A stretch of DNA of 64,000 bases from Erythrocercus mccallii (taxonomy: Eukaryota; Chordata; Aves; Passeriformes; Dicruridae): assembly GCA_013397435.1 (NCBI GenBank), contig VZRG01000371.1, positions 99,443 to 163,442 on the forward strand, in the 5' to 3' direction. How positions within the stretch are numbered: position 1 is the first letter of the stretch; every line of letters starts with the position of its first letter. This document shows, piece by piece, positions 11,400-25,435 of this stretch. The notes under the pieces are model-generated. The model was not told the DNA's origin, did no database searches, and saw only the letters and a program-made list of their open reading frames with translations. The position numbers and the translations under genes were made by a program.

Positions 11400-14300
11400 G
11401 AAGGCTGAAGATTAATAAAACAAAAAAGGACAACCCCACCCATTCATATTGCATGGAATTCAAGTGGCAGACTGGTTAACAGTTAACCTACTCATACCTA
11501 TAAATGATTTATAAATTGATCAAAGGCATACATGATCCCACTTTTTATTGGAACAGTTGTCTGAGCTTGTCTACGTCCTGGTCTTGCAATGGGAGGTGCC
11601 CTTCCCTTTGGGAAGGCCATCCAAGTTGTTACATGGTTACACAGCTTTGGTATTTTACCTGAAAAAATATTGCAAATGTTATGGCTGTCCAGTAGGCATG
11701 TGTCCAAAATCTGCCTTCTGTGTATGTAAACTTAATCTGATGTCATTTTGGGGAGGAAAATACAATCTTGGCATGCAATAAGAGCATAATTATCAGCTCA
11801 GCCCTGTCTCATGCATAAATACAAATTTAAAAAATCAAATAAGAGTTTTTAGATGTTTCAATTGTAATTCAAAATATTTAAATCTGTGAATCCAAACATT
11901 GCTTCCAGTTGTACAATAACAAGTGAAAAGCTGAACTTGAGAACATTCACTACTGATTTCATCAACTCAATTTTGTTCTGTATAAGCACAAGCTATTGTG
12001 ATTTCAAACTCCTTTGTCTACTAATAAATTCAAGACTACTTCATCAAATTCATGCAGCACTGCAAATTTTCATGTACAATTCACAGAAAATAAAAAGCTC
12101 TTATTTGGAAACCCACATAATTCTGTGACTTCCCAGAAATGCTTTTCTGCAAGTTGAATTAACTCACAAGGAGAGGTCCTGTGGGAAGCTCAAGGCAGCA
12201 GAAGATGGGAAAACTTGTCCACTTTACTGTTAACATAGCAGTCCTCCTTAACACATGGTGGACTAATCTGCTTCACTTATGTCTGACTTTGCTATTTGTA
12301 GTCAGAGCTTTTCTTCCCCAGATGTTTTGTAGCATTCCTTGGAATATTTTGGCAGGAATTACCTAGATTTAACCAGCCTCCATTGAGGAAATTGTGATGA
12401 AAGTGTGCTTGTGGTTTGTGGCATTATTTCATCTCCCAGGCACTGCTTGTGTTTACAAATACAAATAAGCATAACACAGACTGGTGCAAATATATAGCAA
12501 GGTTCTGTCATTGCTAGAGTGATTTTTTGTTACAAGAATGATGGCAAAATGTAACAAAATCAGTGCTGTCAAAGCTCATTAATTAGCTAGTATTACTGAA
12601 ATTACTAGGAAGCTGTCTAGCTGGGTAGAATCCCTGGCATAAGTCAATATGTTAGATTCATCTCAGGGTCTCCAGAGCTGGATTTTGCTTTTCTTTTGTA
12701 AGCAATGAAGTTATCACTTACTATATCTATAGCAAAATGATCTTTAGAAGTTCAGATTAAGTTCAAATAGTGACTCAAGACAATGTTCCAAGACAAGCGA
12801 ATGCTTAAGATACCAAATTTTCTATGCTATATTATGTGCTTTATTCACAGCCTAAAACTTGACTGGATAAATAAGCTTTTAGTTTGACTTCACTGTTATT
12901 TGCTTTTTAACATGAGTTCCCACTGAGTGTTTATCAAAGAGTTCAAACATTTCATAGAAAAGCTGAAGGGAAATGTTAAAGAATTATCGTGGAAAATAAC
13001 ATAGCATTGGGGTTAAATTAGGCCAAGAGAAGCCCATGTGATAACTTCCCTCATGGGGGGAGCAACACTGAGTGATGTAGACTCTATCTAGTACCACGAT
13101 GTTTCTCCATTCTCTGTTGAACTGTTTCCTTACTCTGGCCCAGATCCAATACATGTCTTTAGCTATCTGTTTGGATTTCATGGATAAGAAAAAGTTGCCA
13201 GTAGAAATTCAGCTCCAGACCACTGCTGTGGGTGATTTTGTTTCTACATGAAACACTGAGCAAGTTAATTTCCAAGGTTTGTTGAAGTTTGTTTTGTACT
13301 GAGATGTTTTGCTAAATGATTTAAACAAATACGAACCTTGTCTTTATGTGTGTGGACACTTCTAAATAGCCCCATGGCTGTTTAGCACCAAAGTAACTAA
13401 TCTAGTAACCATATTAAAAGAGGGAAAAATCTGTCGCACAGTATAAACTGAGCCTTTCTGAAGCTAGTGATTTATCATTGTATTAAAATTGTTATGCTAA
13501 TAAAATTTTTCATGATGTTTCAGAGATGTTCACACACAGGCAACACAGATCCTATGAAACAGGATTTAGGGGCTTGTGTTAGCAGAAGCTACAAGAGCTT
13601 TTACCATGCTGGGATAGTTGGATGTTTATAATTCTCAATATGAACTTGATAGATGCAGGGCCTTAAGGCTAGAAGAAGATCAGAGCTTAAGACGTGGCCT
13701 CTGCCTGACACTTTTTGGCCAAATAGAGAAACTAGAAGGTCTGCAGACAAAAGGGGAAGACTAAGATTTGGAATATTATCTCTCCACTTTTGTAGGTGGC
13801 AGTGGAAAGACACATGCACTTTTAATAAGGTGCCATTCTGTATACCTTCAATAATAATTTTCATTTCTGGTTTTACAGTGAAAAGTGTAGTGCTTTCTAC
13901 AACATACAGTTGCAATAATTAGCTGGAAAACCTTTCTGTTTGTTAATCAGCCTGAGTTCTGAGACACCTTCAGCTTGATGATCATTGAAGCTGAAACTAT
14001 GCTGTTAAAATAATTTTATAATTAGGTAATATAATTTAAACTCAGAAATGTATTCAAAATTAAAAATCCTCTAGTTCACCCCCATTAAAAGACTAGCCCT
14101 TTGCTTTTTGCCAAATGCTAAACTCTCCTGGCTCCACAGTAATCTACCCTGCCTTCTCCACTATAGACATCCTTTCAATGACCACTGCTAGTAATGATAT
14201 ATGCAGCCCTATTTGTCAGAGTGCGTAAATGCCTTTAATTACAGCCGGTCTTCCCTGCTGCCCAGGTTTGTTCCAGAAGTAACAGCACAAGTTGCCAGTT

Positions 14301-14488
14301 CAAACACTTCATCTGCTCAGACCTCAAAATTTTTTTCTGACTGATTGTTTCATAGCCAAGAAAAGTGTCTTCAGGTTTTGTTTACCTAATTCTAAAACCA
14401 GGCATTCAGGGCATGACATTTATCTTGTAGATATGAGACATTGAATCAAAATAAAAAAAAAATAGTTCCTCAATTGCAGTATCTCTGT

Positions 14489-14526
14489 CTATATCACAGT
14501 TTTGTCCTATATGGACTGTGATATAG
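14489..14526. repeat. Perfect inverted repeat, 12-bp arms, 14-nt loop
   Basis: Left arm ctatatcacagt (14489-14500) and right arm actgtgatatag (14515-14526) are exact reverse complements. Its origin is unknown: it could be a chance palindrome in AT-rich DNA, a remnant of a small palindromic transposon, or a hairpin RNA if transcribed. Confidence 0.9.
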
Positions 14527-15074
14527 TGAAGACATTAATTGTTTCGTGTTTTTTAAAGGAAATAATAAAAAAAAAAACCTGGTCCAAAATGTACTATGAA
14601 ACTACCAGGTAAATACTTCAGAAAGCCTCAGCATGAAAGTAAGCCACTAGTGTTTAAAAAGGGTTACTTGAAAGTTCTCAATAGTTTCACTCAGTTAATT
14701 CAGATTATATTGCTGAGTGCTTTTCACCTCAGCCTTACAGAACAAATAAATAAAGATTTTGTCCAAGTAAATATGCACTCTCCTCTTAGAAAAAAACATA
14801 ATATATTCAATTCAAGTCTCCACTATTCAAAGAGCAAGTATTTTTCTTTTTTTATTTCTTCAGAAAGAGCTTTGTCTTGGAAAGACCTTTTTATGTGACA
14901 TTTATGGCAAAATCCAATATTCAATATTTGAAGCTAAAAGGTGTTCATACTATCTAGCACACATGCTCTACAGCAGTGATACAAATATATCTCAGACAAG
15001 CTGCATGACACAGCAGGCAGAGGACAAGACATCTATTCAAGGGACAGAGCATCTGTTCCTGACCCTCACATAGT

Positions 15075-15190
15075 TCTGCCATGTGACTGGAGGGGAAACG
15101 ATTCTCCTCAGCTCTGGTTTCTCTGTCTATGAAAATGGAGATAGACATTCATATCTGCCTTCTGATATGCTGTAGAACATTAATGAAAAA
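15075..15190 (+). mobile_element. Possible ancient MIR-type SINE fragment
   Basis: The order of short blocks matches the second half of a MIR element: 'ctgccatgtgac', then 'ctcctcagctctggtttctctgtctatgaaaatggagata', which parallels the MIR phrase for 'ctcagtttcctcatctgtaaaatggggata'. MIRs are tRNA-derived SINEs that spread before the amniote radiation, so bird copies are very decayed. Divergence is high, and a profile search is needed to confirm it. Confidence 0.45.
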
Positions 15191-18100
15191 TAATTTTTTG
15201 AGCTGTGCTTAAAAGTGTTGTGCCTACAATCATATCAACACTTTAACCTGTAGAAATTAGTAAAGCAAGAAATTATTCATCATACTTTTTTAGAAAATAT
15301 ACTTTCAAGTCATAACCTTTACCTGATACTGCTTTTCACTGAAGAAGATAATTGTTTTCTTTTTCAGACTTGAACTTCTGACCATTCAGATTGACAGTTA
15401 ACATGGGATTCTATTTACAGGTTAGGTTTTATATGTTTGTGTGAATTATTAAAAGACCATTTATTTACTAAGAACAGAATCAGTGGGACAGCTATGACAA
15501 GCAGCCTTTAAAATGCTTTTATTTTTGTTTCTGAAGACCTTGCATAAAAGAAGATACGGGGGATAAAGATTTGAAAAAACTTGTCTTGTCTATTCAGATG
15601 TGTATTGATGCATCCTCCAAATAAAGCTTTTTTACCTAAAAATTCAGTAAATAAGTGATGAGGACTAGGTCTGTAAGCCAGTTGAGCTCAGAGCTTAAGG
15701 AAGGAGAAGGGGTAAATACAACTCTGATATACTGTGAAGAGCTTGTAACGAGTATTTTGTATGGATGCAAAAAACCAAATCAAAACAAAACAAAAAAGGG
15801 GTAAGGGAAGTGTAGAAAACAGTGTTTTGAATACCATCCTGAATAGATATGAGTTCCTGAATTCCTGAAAGCCAGAGAAAAAGAGATGTTTTGAGTAAGA
15901 GATCTATGATTGTCCTTTGTGTTACCAAAGGATGAAGCACAAACAAATGGGAGGATTCAGACCTTCCAAGGACACCTGACTGTTCTGTCCTTCAGTAGCC
16001 TATATCTAGACCAATGTTCATATACCATCTCATTAGAGAAATAAATGTGTCTAACTCATTTTTTATTCCAATACTTCGTTTATCACCAGAGAAAACTTAA
16101 AATTTAATTGAAATATTGAAATGTATCAAATTATTCATAAACAGATTTTGCATTATTATGTATTTTTTACAGTTCATTGACCTATTTTATTTGCCAGCTT
16201 CTCCTTTTCTTTAAGCGTTTGACTTTTGAATATTCTGTCTGTCTGCTTTGGTAAAAGTCTATGTTTAATGTCTTTCTTATGTTTAGATGAGATAAAACAC
16301 TTGAGTCACAACAGCCCCATGCTGTTGTGTTTTCACTCTGGCTATATACTTAACCGAAATAGAAATTAATCTCAGCTCTTTCTAGTGTGACTTTGAGATT
16401 AATTTGAAATATATAGACTTCAGGGCAGGGCAATGATAGTGAACTAAGGGATGGGCATGAAGAGGCTCCTTAACTGACATATTTTAATTCACGTCCACTG
16501 AGCACTGATGTGAGATTTTTCCTTTTGAGTAGTAAAAGACCTGAGAACCTGAAAGCACAAGATTGTTCCTGTTTGAGCAAGGTCTTTTGTAAAATAGAGA
16601 CTATCAGGAAGCTAGAAGATGTGATAGATCTTTTTGAAGCCTCTCCTCTTCAACTACTGTGTAAGGGGAGACCATGTTATTGGGAACACAGAGTAAAGTC
16701 ACAGGTCAATGCAGACCTTCACAGAAAACTGGAGACGGGTGTGTGAGAAGAACTGATACCACGTTTCAGGATGATGGAGGAGAAGTGCTTCTGCTGTGAT
16801 AAGGATAGTTTTGCCTTCAGAGTAATTGGTGGAGATGGCTGTTGGGGACACGTCTGTACGTGACTTTTTATTTGGAGAAACATGACATCCAGGGACAACC
16901 AATCCATAAACACATACTAAAGAGAATGTGCTTTACAGCAACAACCCCAATTCAATGACTGTGGACGTTGTGAGAGCAGGAGGGGAATGGATCACAGATA
17001 GCAGTGAAGCTTGAGTGCCTTTTCTATAAGGCATCTCCTATGCCTACTTTTGGAGGATCCAGTGCTCCACTGGTACACAACAGGCAGAGCTGCAGGCAGG
17101 TTGTGTTTAAGGCAGCTGGGACTGTATGTGGCTCTTGTTTGCCTGGGAATCTGAAAAATGATCAGAATGACCTGCTCTACCTTTTTTGTTTATCATTCCA
17201 AAGCAGGTAGGAGAAAGAGAGCAGTAAAGGACATAAAAGTCACCTATGACAGAGTTTTCTAGACTAGAGAGAGGCTATCAAATAATTCATATCATTCTTT
17301 GTTTAAATAAAAACTTCACTGATGCTTTTTTCAGCTGATGGCACATTAACAGTGGCATGAACTTTTTTAGTGTCTGTTTCCAGTGTGCAGCTGTAACTAT
17401 AAAATTAGGATATGAAAAATGTTGCCTTACAGCACAGGAAGAGCAAAACACCTTAAAAAAGATTTTTCTCTCATGATTCAACTAAGCAACACAAGATTGG
17501 CTAGAAGTAATTTTAAGCTCTGGATGTGAAATATCACCTTTCATATCATATAATCCCATATTTATGTTCCTGTGAAGGTAACAGAGAGGCTGAAACGTTT
17601 TGTCTACTTTCAAAACAAAAAGTATATGGATTCTATAAATGGTATCAGTCATTGAGCAACCAAGAGAAGGAACAGTCTAACTCGCGTGATTATCACTATG
17701 TAAGTTCTGGATTTCTTTCTAAGTTTTCAGCTTTCTAAATTTTCAGGCACTATGCAATTGTCACCAGCTGCCAAAAAGGTGCTGAGGATGTCACAATCAT
17801 TTTATCTCACAAATGCCAAGTGCTTCAGAACACAGACAACTGGACAACTCTAATGCTATTCCCTCAAGTTTAAGAAAATTTATCCTTTGTAGACTTGGCC
17901 TGACATTAAATAATCTAAACATCCAAAAGAACAGAAAGACTTCATTTAAGTTTGGCTTTCTCTCCTGTCAAAATAAGCACATTATTAAAAAATATAGTGC
18001 AATATGCTTGCAGTATCTGCAGTTTTGTGAGAGATTATTGAATCAGTTACCTGCATCACAAGTTGCAGGAAATTCCAATCAAAGGGTAAACCCATCCTTT

Positions 18101-20079
18101 TGTTGGGGGGTAAACATATGCACTGTAGATATTAGGTCTGTCAGGTACATCATGTCATAAAGAGTTAACACAGACAGTGTGTACTCAGGTTGCACTTCCA
18201 TCTGTGATTATTTTGCATTTACAGCAGTCCAAGCAATGAGAACCTTCAGATTAAAAAAAAAAAAAAAAAAAGGGAATTTAAAAAGAAATGTGTGTGAAAT
18301 CCAGCATATGTTGTTTGGACACATTTGAGCTACAATCAAAAAACAGATCTATGAGTCAATTTGGTTTCTGGTTTAAAATGTGTCATTTTGGTGGATTCTG
18401 AAACAGAAAAGCAGCAAAAGCCTAAGCTTGGGAGTTGAAAGGCAGAAGTATAAGCATGATTTAAATTTCAACCTTTGCTTCTGGTCCTAGAGACACAGGG
18501 CAAGTCAAAAGTAGACGCAGGTGGAGGGAGAGATTGGTGAAGTGAGTCCCTGTCACCTTATTTCAGTGATCTGACATAAGGACAAATAGGAAAACTTAAA
18601 GCTGTGTGTTTAAAGTGCATGCATTTGAAATGAAGTTTCTGTGTTGAATAAAGGAAGGTCTCCTATTTTTACTTACACACGGATCTAAGAATGATGATGA
18701 GTGCAATCCTTCAAGAACCATTTCTTCTTGACATGCGGTGTTGAAAATTCATGTAAAATTTATTTATATTAATATACAAATAAATACCCTATTTCTAAAG
18801 AAGAAATTATATTTATTGTCATGTTTCTGGTGATGTTCTTGAATTTGTAGTTTTTTGTGTGAATCATAGATTGATAAGATCAGTATAAAAAATTACACGT
18901 GCACTACTTGTCTTTGCAGACAGGTGCACTTAGGTCTGGCAAGGTTGGAGCTGTAGTGGTCAGTGGTACCTAGGGGTTACAGAAAGTATGGGACGAAAAA
19001 GAATCTTGAAAAGGCAAAGACTGAGGAATTGCAAGGTACAAAAGCACTATTTACTTCATTTCACACAGTTCTACACCTCCATGCAAAGTGGGTGCTGCCA
19101 TGTGGTCCAAGGATCTGTTTTTTCTGCTCTCTCACATCACAGTTGGTGAAGAAACAGCTGGTGGTGCGATTCATGCCCTTGAGATATGTTATGCTATCGT
19201 GCTATCCTGGTTTTCACAGAAGAAATATTGCATAGTAGGAAAAAACCAAATACACTGGTGGTAACAAAGCACTGCACCTTTGAAACTATGTATAGTCTTC
19301 TATTTGTGAAAATACTACATCTTCCTAAAGAAACTCTTTCCTCCTAGGTAGGTTTAGCAAGGACTGTGTGTATATACACATGCCAGCTTGTTTCTATGTG
19401 TTTCTTCATGTAGTAGCAAATCAATGAAATTATATAGCAGCCAAAGCACAAATACACTAGAACTTGGTTTTGCAAAATGCACTGATTTCACTGAGTTCAT
19501 TTCAAATATCAGCATTCATATTTCATGAGGGCTTATTACAAAGAGAAAAATGTTACATTCCAGTGAATTGTGAAAACATTACTGGGAAATGTTAGGAAAT
19601 GTTAAACCAGGCAAGATATGGAAAGGTGGAGTAGATTTCTGAAGGGAAAAAGTAGCAGAAAATAGAGCAATAAAGTTAGTGGTACAAAATTTCTCTCGTT
19701 TAAGTGTTGTGGGTTTGATTAGCAGGGCTGATCCATGTTACTGAAATTACTGTAGCCATCAAATTTTAAGACTATTGAAAAGTTTTTTCCATCCTGGCAG
19801 AAGTCAAGAACGTCTTTTATTTCAACAACATTGAAAAGCATGATAAGCATGGAGGTGTTAAAACAAATAGTATATATGCCTTAACCATGGTGTAGGTGAG
19901 TTCTGGAAGCATTCTCTGTATTCTCTCTTTGTCCTGGAGCCCAGAGACCTAGTGGAGTGTACTGTAGATTCTGATCCTGTAACAATATTTCCTTCCAAAG
20001 ACAAACAAAGGGATGGCAGGTCATGCCAACCACAGAGGCAGAATAAAACCAGGTTTATAAAGGAGACCAGGACCAAATC
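15191..20079. other. Non-coding AT-rich DNA
   Basis: No exon or named repeat recognised. The longest open frame is 115 codons (17813-18160, plus) and has no family resemblance. Contents are an A-rich tract at 15768-15797, a 9-bp-arm hairpin at 16317-16339 (cacaacagc, 5-nt loop, gctgttgtg) and an A19 run at 18253-18271. Confidence 0.6.
18253..18271 (+). repeat. A19 homopolymer
   Basis: This is the longest uninterrupted A-run in the window. It could be a retroposon tail or a simple mononucleotide repeat. The sequence upstream shows no gene or repeat body I recognise. Confidence 0.9.
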
Positions 20080-20190
20080 TGCATCTGCTGTGTGGTCTAG
20101 GCTCAACTAGATTGACTTTACAGATTGTCTTTCTACATTCTTTGTTTCGGTTTGCCCACCTATTATTAACGAGGAAGAATGGAAAATATT
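20080..20190 (+). mobile_element. Weak MIR-like candidate
   Basis: Blocks 'ctgctgtgtggtctaggctcaac' and 'tctttgtttcggtttgcccacctattattaacgaggaaga' follow the order and rough wording of the MIR core and its 'cctcagtttccccatctgtaaaatgaggaa' section. The match is short and interrupted. Chance resemblance is a real alternative. Confidence 0.25.
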
Positions 20191-23100
20191 TAGAGAGAAT
20201 ATTAAAGAAATGCACTAATCATGAGCTAGGTAAAAGTAATGTCCCTTAAGGTGAACTTATATTAATATTTTGCCAGTTTGATTTAGTTGTTGTTTATTTT
20301 ACTTTCTACAAAGCATCCTGATGCCTTTAGGACTGCCTGTTCAGCTGAATGGCATATGTCAACTGTCTCTTCCTCCCCTCTAGGAAAATCAGTACATATA
20401 TTTGCATGACTAGGGAACAACTTCGCAATGTATATTTAATTGGTTTAGGAAAAAACCTTTTCACCTGCATTGTTGTCATAAAAATTTTTCTGTACATGAG
20501 CCCATCTCAATGGGGAAAATGCTATAAATCTTCTGGCAGTCTGGGAAACAGTCTCAGAGGAAATATTAGTAATAAGCAATATTTGGTTTATATCTATTGT
20601 TGGCAACAGAGTTGCCAAAGAAAATTTCCCTCCTACGACACAACCTGCATTACTATTTGCTCTGTAATATACTGAGGACATTTAGGGTGACATAGTTGAA
20701 AAAACTTCTGTTAATATTGACATCTTCCAGAATTTATTGCTACAGAATATAAAATGCGCAATGTTTGAAGCTGAGGAGATTGCTTCCTCAAGAAGGCTTA
20801 GAGGTTTAAAAAATTGTAATAATTTCACTTGACATTTAGGAAGGTCTGCACTGCCCTGATGGGATCAGTTTACAGTGGAGGTTGCCTATTTGAGTGCTCT
20901 AGCTGTCATTCACAAACATTGTCAATAAACTGATTCACGCAGATTTTCTTAGAGACATGCTTCCATTTACTGCTACAAAAAGTAAAAGTAGGCATTAAAC
21001 TTTGATTTTGGTGAGTTTCTGTCTAGAACTCTACTGCTGGTGTTGACGTCACTGATAAAGCAACCATTTGCAAGTCTGCCCTTTTGTTCTTATTTTCATA
21101 GAAGCTGAGCTGACTCAGCAAGAGATGACTACAATAACTTTTAGAAAGATAGGAAAAAAAGTGAGACTGTTTGTCTTAGCCTACCATTTTCTTTAGACAT
21201 TTTTCTTCAGAAAATGTAGGTCATCACCAGTAAAACACTTGTTTTCATGCTCAACTTGAATTATAGGGTGCTTGGCTAGCAGAAAACAGCAGTATTTTAG
21301 ACTTGTGCCTGCAGAGGACTAGATGTAAATACAGATGTGTAGAAATAATAACAAATTCAAGCATTACTTCATCTCCTTTTAAAGCATAGTCTCTAAGCTT
21401 TAGTTAAGTACCATTGCACTTTATCTTAAGGTATCTGCTGTTCATTACGCTCTTCCCCACAAGGGTTCTTTAGGAGTGCAGGTTTTATGTTGTGAAGGCT
21501 TTCCCATTCACATTTTGTGAAACCTTTCTCTGAAATGTGAATCTTTTGCAGCATTTTGTCACAAGCTGAATGACAACCCGTCATAAAACTTGGGCTTTTA
21601 CAGAGCCCTGTATGTACTGCCTGAGTAATGGCCATGAGACAGTGGCATCTAGTGTTCTTAGACTCTGCTTTTCTCTCTGAAAATTATGCAAACAGGAAGA
21701 AATGGCTTTGGATGCCTGTGACATTTTCTCCTCTCATCTCTAAAAGGCCATGACATTACTTGGCTCCTACTGAAGCTAACTGTAGTGAGAAGGGAAAGCT
21801 TGCCTGGGAATAGTGAAGAGATCAAGTCATTACCTAGCAAGCAATATGACACTCATTGTTGTCTGACATGCAAATTGATTGTGATTAACAAATCCCTGAC
21901 TCTAACATCACACTATGTTTTATAGACTAAACAGAAAAATAAAGCAAGAAAATATGCTAGGCCAAAGAAAAATGGAAACCAAGCTTGTTGGTGAAATTCT
22001 TGGGACTTTAAACCTTCTTCCCGATGTCAACCAGTTTTGGTTTTCCAGATGAAGTGCTACCTAAGTTTTCAAATGGTCCATTATCCACATGGTTGATACA
22101 AACACACATGTTGGTGATCCAGTGAACTTTCTTCTTTTTATTAGAAGTGTGGGTTGAGATGGGTTTCTTAGGCAGGATTTTTACCTGCTTGAAAAATATT
22201 TGGGGCCAACCTAGGCTGCACAGCCATTGGGCTACAAAGAAGGTCTGCTTTACTGTTGTAGACGTCTAAGTACCCTTCTAGCACTGGAGAAATAAACTAT
22301 ATTATATGACTGGTTAGCTCAAAAAGTGAAAACCTGTGACATGTTTATTTGTTGCTAAATCAATACATCTACTGGATTTTTAACTTTCATAGGGCATACA
22401 GAGCTGATCAGGAACTAGAAAATTCTGCAGAGGTGGGCTGGTCATGCTAAAATGTCTGTTTAAAATGTTTAAATGTCTGTTGAATTTAATTTTATTTAAA
22501 AACACCTTGATATATTTAAGAAAAGATGTCACAAGCGCTATTGTAAGAGATCTCTGCATTTAGCAAGCAAACTCAGCAGTGTTATCTATAGATAAGCCTT
22601 CTTGATATTTCCCATCATCAAACTATTTTTAACCTTACTTTCAAAGTTGCTTTTAATTTATCCAAGCTAGGAATAAAACTTTCCATGCCACAGCTTTGCC
22701 TCAGGTTACGTTTTGTATTATGTGTTTGGAAAAAATTAGGCTTGTTTGAGGGTAAGATAATAATTCTGATGTTTCTTTCCATTTGGGAAGTTTTACTGTT
22801 CTATGCTTTAATGAGGCTTGAAATTTGTCTTTTATGTACACCTCATGATTATCTACCCCAATTCACCTTTGAGATGTTGAAATTTACACACAGCTGGGGG
22901 ACTTTTCAGTGCTCAGCTGTCAGTTCTTTCTGATCAGCAGTCAGTTCCTTCCTTGTTCCTAGGAGGAGCTGGAGGTGTGTTTTTCAGCACGTGTTTTCCA
23001 TAGCATGTTTGGACCTTCTTCTGGTCCACTAAATTCATGCTTCTCTTGGAAAGGACACCTCATGTGTAGTCTGGACACGAGTACTTTGTTCACGTTTGGA

Positions 23101-25435
23101 TACTGGGACAGAAAATAAAACTGGTGTCTGCTCACAACCGCCTTGCCACCATTGTGGAGGCAGAATCCAGTGGGATAAAAACAAGGAGGAAATCTGAACT
23201 GAGGAGGAAAAAGATGAGAAATACCAATAAAACAATCCCCCAAAGAAATTCTTTCTAAGGAGTTAAACCCAGATTGTGTATAATGCACAGCAGTGAGTAC
23301 AACATAGTATTCAAGTGACAATGGGAGTTGAACAGAAAATGATTGTGTGCATTCATGTAACAAAAGCCTGTATTGCCTGATTAAGTTTGTCCAGGTAGTT
23401 TTCATTCTGGCTTTCCTCTACCTCTGAATGCTTGGCTTTGAACCAAAAAGTTCTTCAAGTTCTTCTAACATATAAAGTGTCATATATAAATGGTGCCTTT
23501 GTTTTGAAGTTTGTCACTTCACTGCTTCATCCTCTTCAGTGAAGAAAAACAGGACTCATTAAAGATGGTCATGAGCAAAGGAAAATATTTTGGTAAAAAT
23601 GAATTTGTGCAAAAGTTGAAGTTTGATATAGGAATCCTGAGGCTGTTTTGTAGAAACTGAAAAGAAAATTATGCTTTTGACATGAGGAACATGACAGCTG
23701 GACTCTTCATCAAATCCTTTTGCTTTGATATGCAGAAGTACTTGTGTGTTAACTTCACTACAGATTTGACCAAGAAGCTGCTGGCTTACTCCAAGCTTTC
23801 TCCAAAACACTTGAAATGGTCATTCAAAAATGTTTATTTAGGAAGAGATCAAAAAGCCCAGCTACAGACAATTCTCTTTTACAAGCCAACCATTAAGGAC
23901 AATGAAAAAGAAATAACATCTGGCTAAATGGGGGCTGTGACAGCTGAAAAACGATCAGTTTTTTTGACAGGAATTGTGACCTCACTTCAATGCTGTATTC
24001 ATTTGCATTTGTGCTGCTGACCAGTGAAAATGTGATCCAATCCACCTGTTCTTTCTTCATAGAAGGAAGCTGCCATGTTCATATGTTCATGCATTTATTT
24101 AAAATTCAAAGTATGTTTTAAGTTCAATAGCAAAAGACAAATTGTTCTGATCTGGGTAGTCAGGAATAGCTTTTAGAAGAAAGTAAACTTGTACTTATTG
24201 GGGTTTTTCTTCTTTTCTGCTTCAGTACACTTTGTTCAGAGAAAAGAAACAAACAAGCAAACAAACAAAACCCCAGGCATACAAAAATCAAAGTAAACCC
24301 CACCAATATCTGCTTCTTGCACTGGAGAGATCCCTGATCTAATGGAGAATGGGCTTGTTTGGCACACCTGTGTATTGAGGGATCCCTACAAAAAAGAGGC
24401 AACAGTGCTCAAGACAAGAAAAGAATCATCAGTCTCCTACAGGGGGAGGTGGCTCTCTAAAGATGGACACACAAACACAGTAGGGTGATGACAGAATATA
24501 ATGGAGAGAAACATGTTATTTCCTGTTTAGTGTCTGAATCTTGTTTTTCTTAATTTCATTTTCCCTGAGCAGAACACTTGGGAAAAATAATGGAGACCAG
24601 GTTTTGTGTCAGAAGAGAGCTGAATAGACCTGGATATGTCATTCCCTTTCCATTTCCTCTTCCCCTCACCCTCTTATCCCTTCCATTTCTGCAAAGATGC
24701 TCCTTGAGTGAAGTGTCCAGTTTTTGGTTCCATGTGTGTATGTGTGTTGACCTGCCTGTGCACACTTTTTGTCTTCCAGTCCCTGTATTGACTCACCTTG
24801 CCTGTGATTCCTCCTGTTTCATTCTGTAGAGCTGCACGGCTACTGCTGTGATTCAGGTTAGACCTCCTTACTGTGTGAGCTAACTCTTCCAGAAGAACCT
24901 TTGATCTGCCCTCAGAGTTCCTTGTTCATACTTTCTTAATCCCAATATTAGCTTATTTTTGATAGCTCTTAGTTTGTTGTCTGTAGCAATCTGTGAAACT
25001 ACTTCTTAAGTGCCATGTCTTCAGGAGGGCTTGTATTTGAGGGATCCCTCACTTAAGCCTTCACCACAAACAGATGGATACTTAATATGTCCCCACTAGG
25101 GCTATAAAAACCCTACAGCCTTTATCTCATCAGCTCCCAAACTAAAAAAAGGGCAAGTAATCATTTTTGCTTCCTGAGAAGTGTATGGGGACAGTATCTA
25201 AAGTGAAATCTTGGACTAAGCTTGAACACAGCCATTGGACACAGAACTGTAAAATGTCTTTTCAGCCTTCAGGACTTCTACATCAGTACAGACCAAGCAG
25301 AGAAAAAAGTTCTCATTGAAGAAGGTAAAAATCCAAGGAAAGCCTGTGTCAAAGGGGAATAATCCACCTATGTCTCTCAAAGGTCAACATTTAGTGTTAT
25401 ATTAGCAAGAGCAGGCAACTGTGGTCAAGGGAGTT
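20191..25435. other. Non-coding DNA; contains the longest, unsupported open frame
   Basis: The window's longest open frame (148 codons, 22959-23405, minus) lies here. It has no signal peptide, domain or family motif I recognise and is overlapped by a shorter frame in another phase. Roughly 0.4 such frames are expected by chance at this base composition, so it is not called as a gene. An (AAAC)-rich tract lies at 24246-24271. Partial direct repeats 'aaatgtctgtt' occur at about 22450-22482. I see nothing else. Confidence 0.6.
24246..24271 (+). repeat. Imperfect (AAAC)n simple repeat
   Basis: Units of aaac with one G interruption, followed by C4. Low-complexity sequence. Confidence 0.8.

Larger units (their letters stand above)
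8037..15074. other. Non-coding AT-rich DNA with A-tracts and one strong small hairpin
   Basis: I see no exon in these 7 kb. The longest open frames (about 80-104 codons, e.g. 13601-13915 minus) lack any recognisable motif and overlap frames on the other strand. Contents worth noting are an A/C-rich tract at 8393-8427, an A16 run at 11384-11399, A-runs near 14451-14462 and 14569-14578, and the hairpin at 14489-14526 listed separately. The block at about 12520-12680 contains an ATTAATTAGC core and could be a conserved non-coding element, but only alignment would show it. Confidence 0.6.

Noticed and set aside
18253..18271. Poly(A) tail of a processed pseudogene
   Set aside because: No gene-like sequence precedes the A-run and no flanking target-site duplication is visible.
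22959..23405. 148-codon open frame on the minus strand, the longest in the window
   Set aside because: No domain, signal or family motif; another phase overlaps it; about 0.4 frames of this length are expected by chance in 64 kb at this composition.
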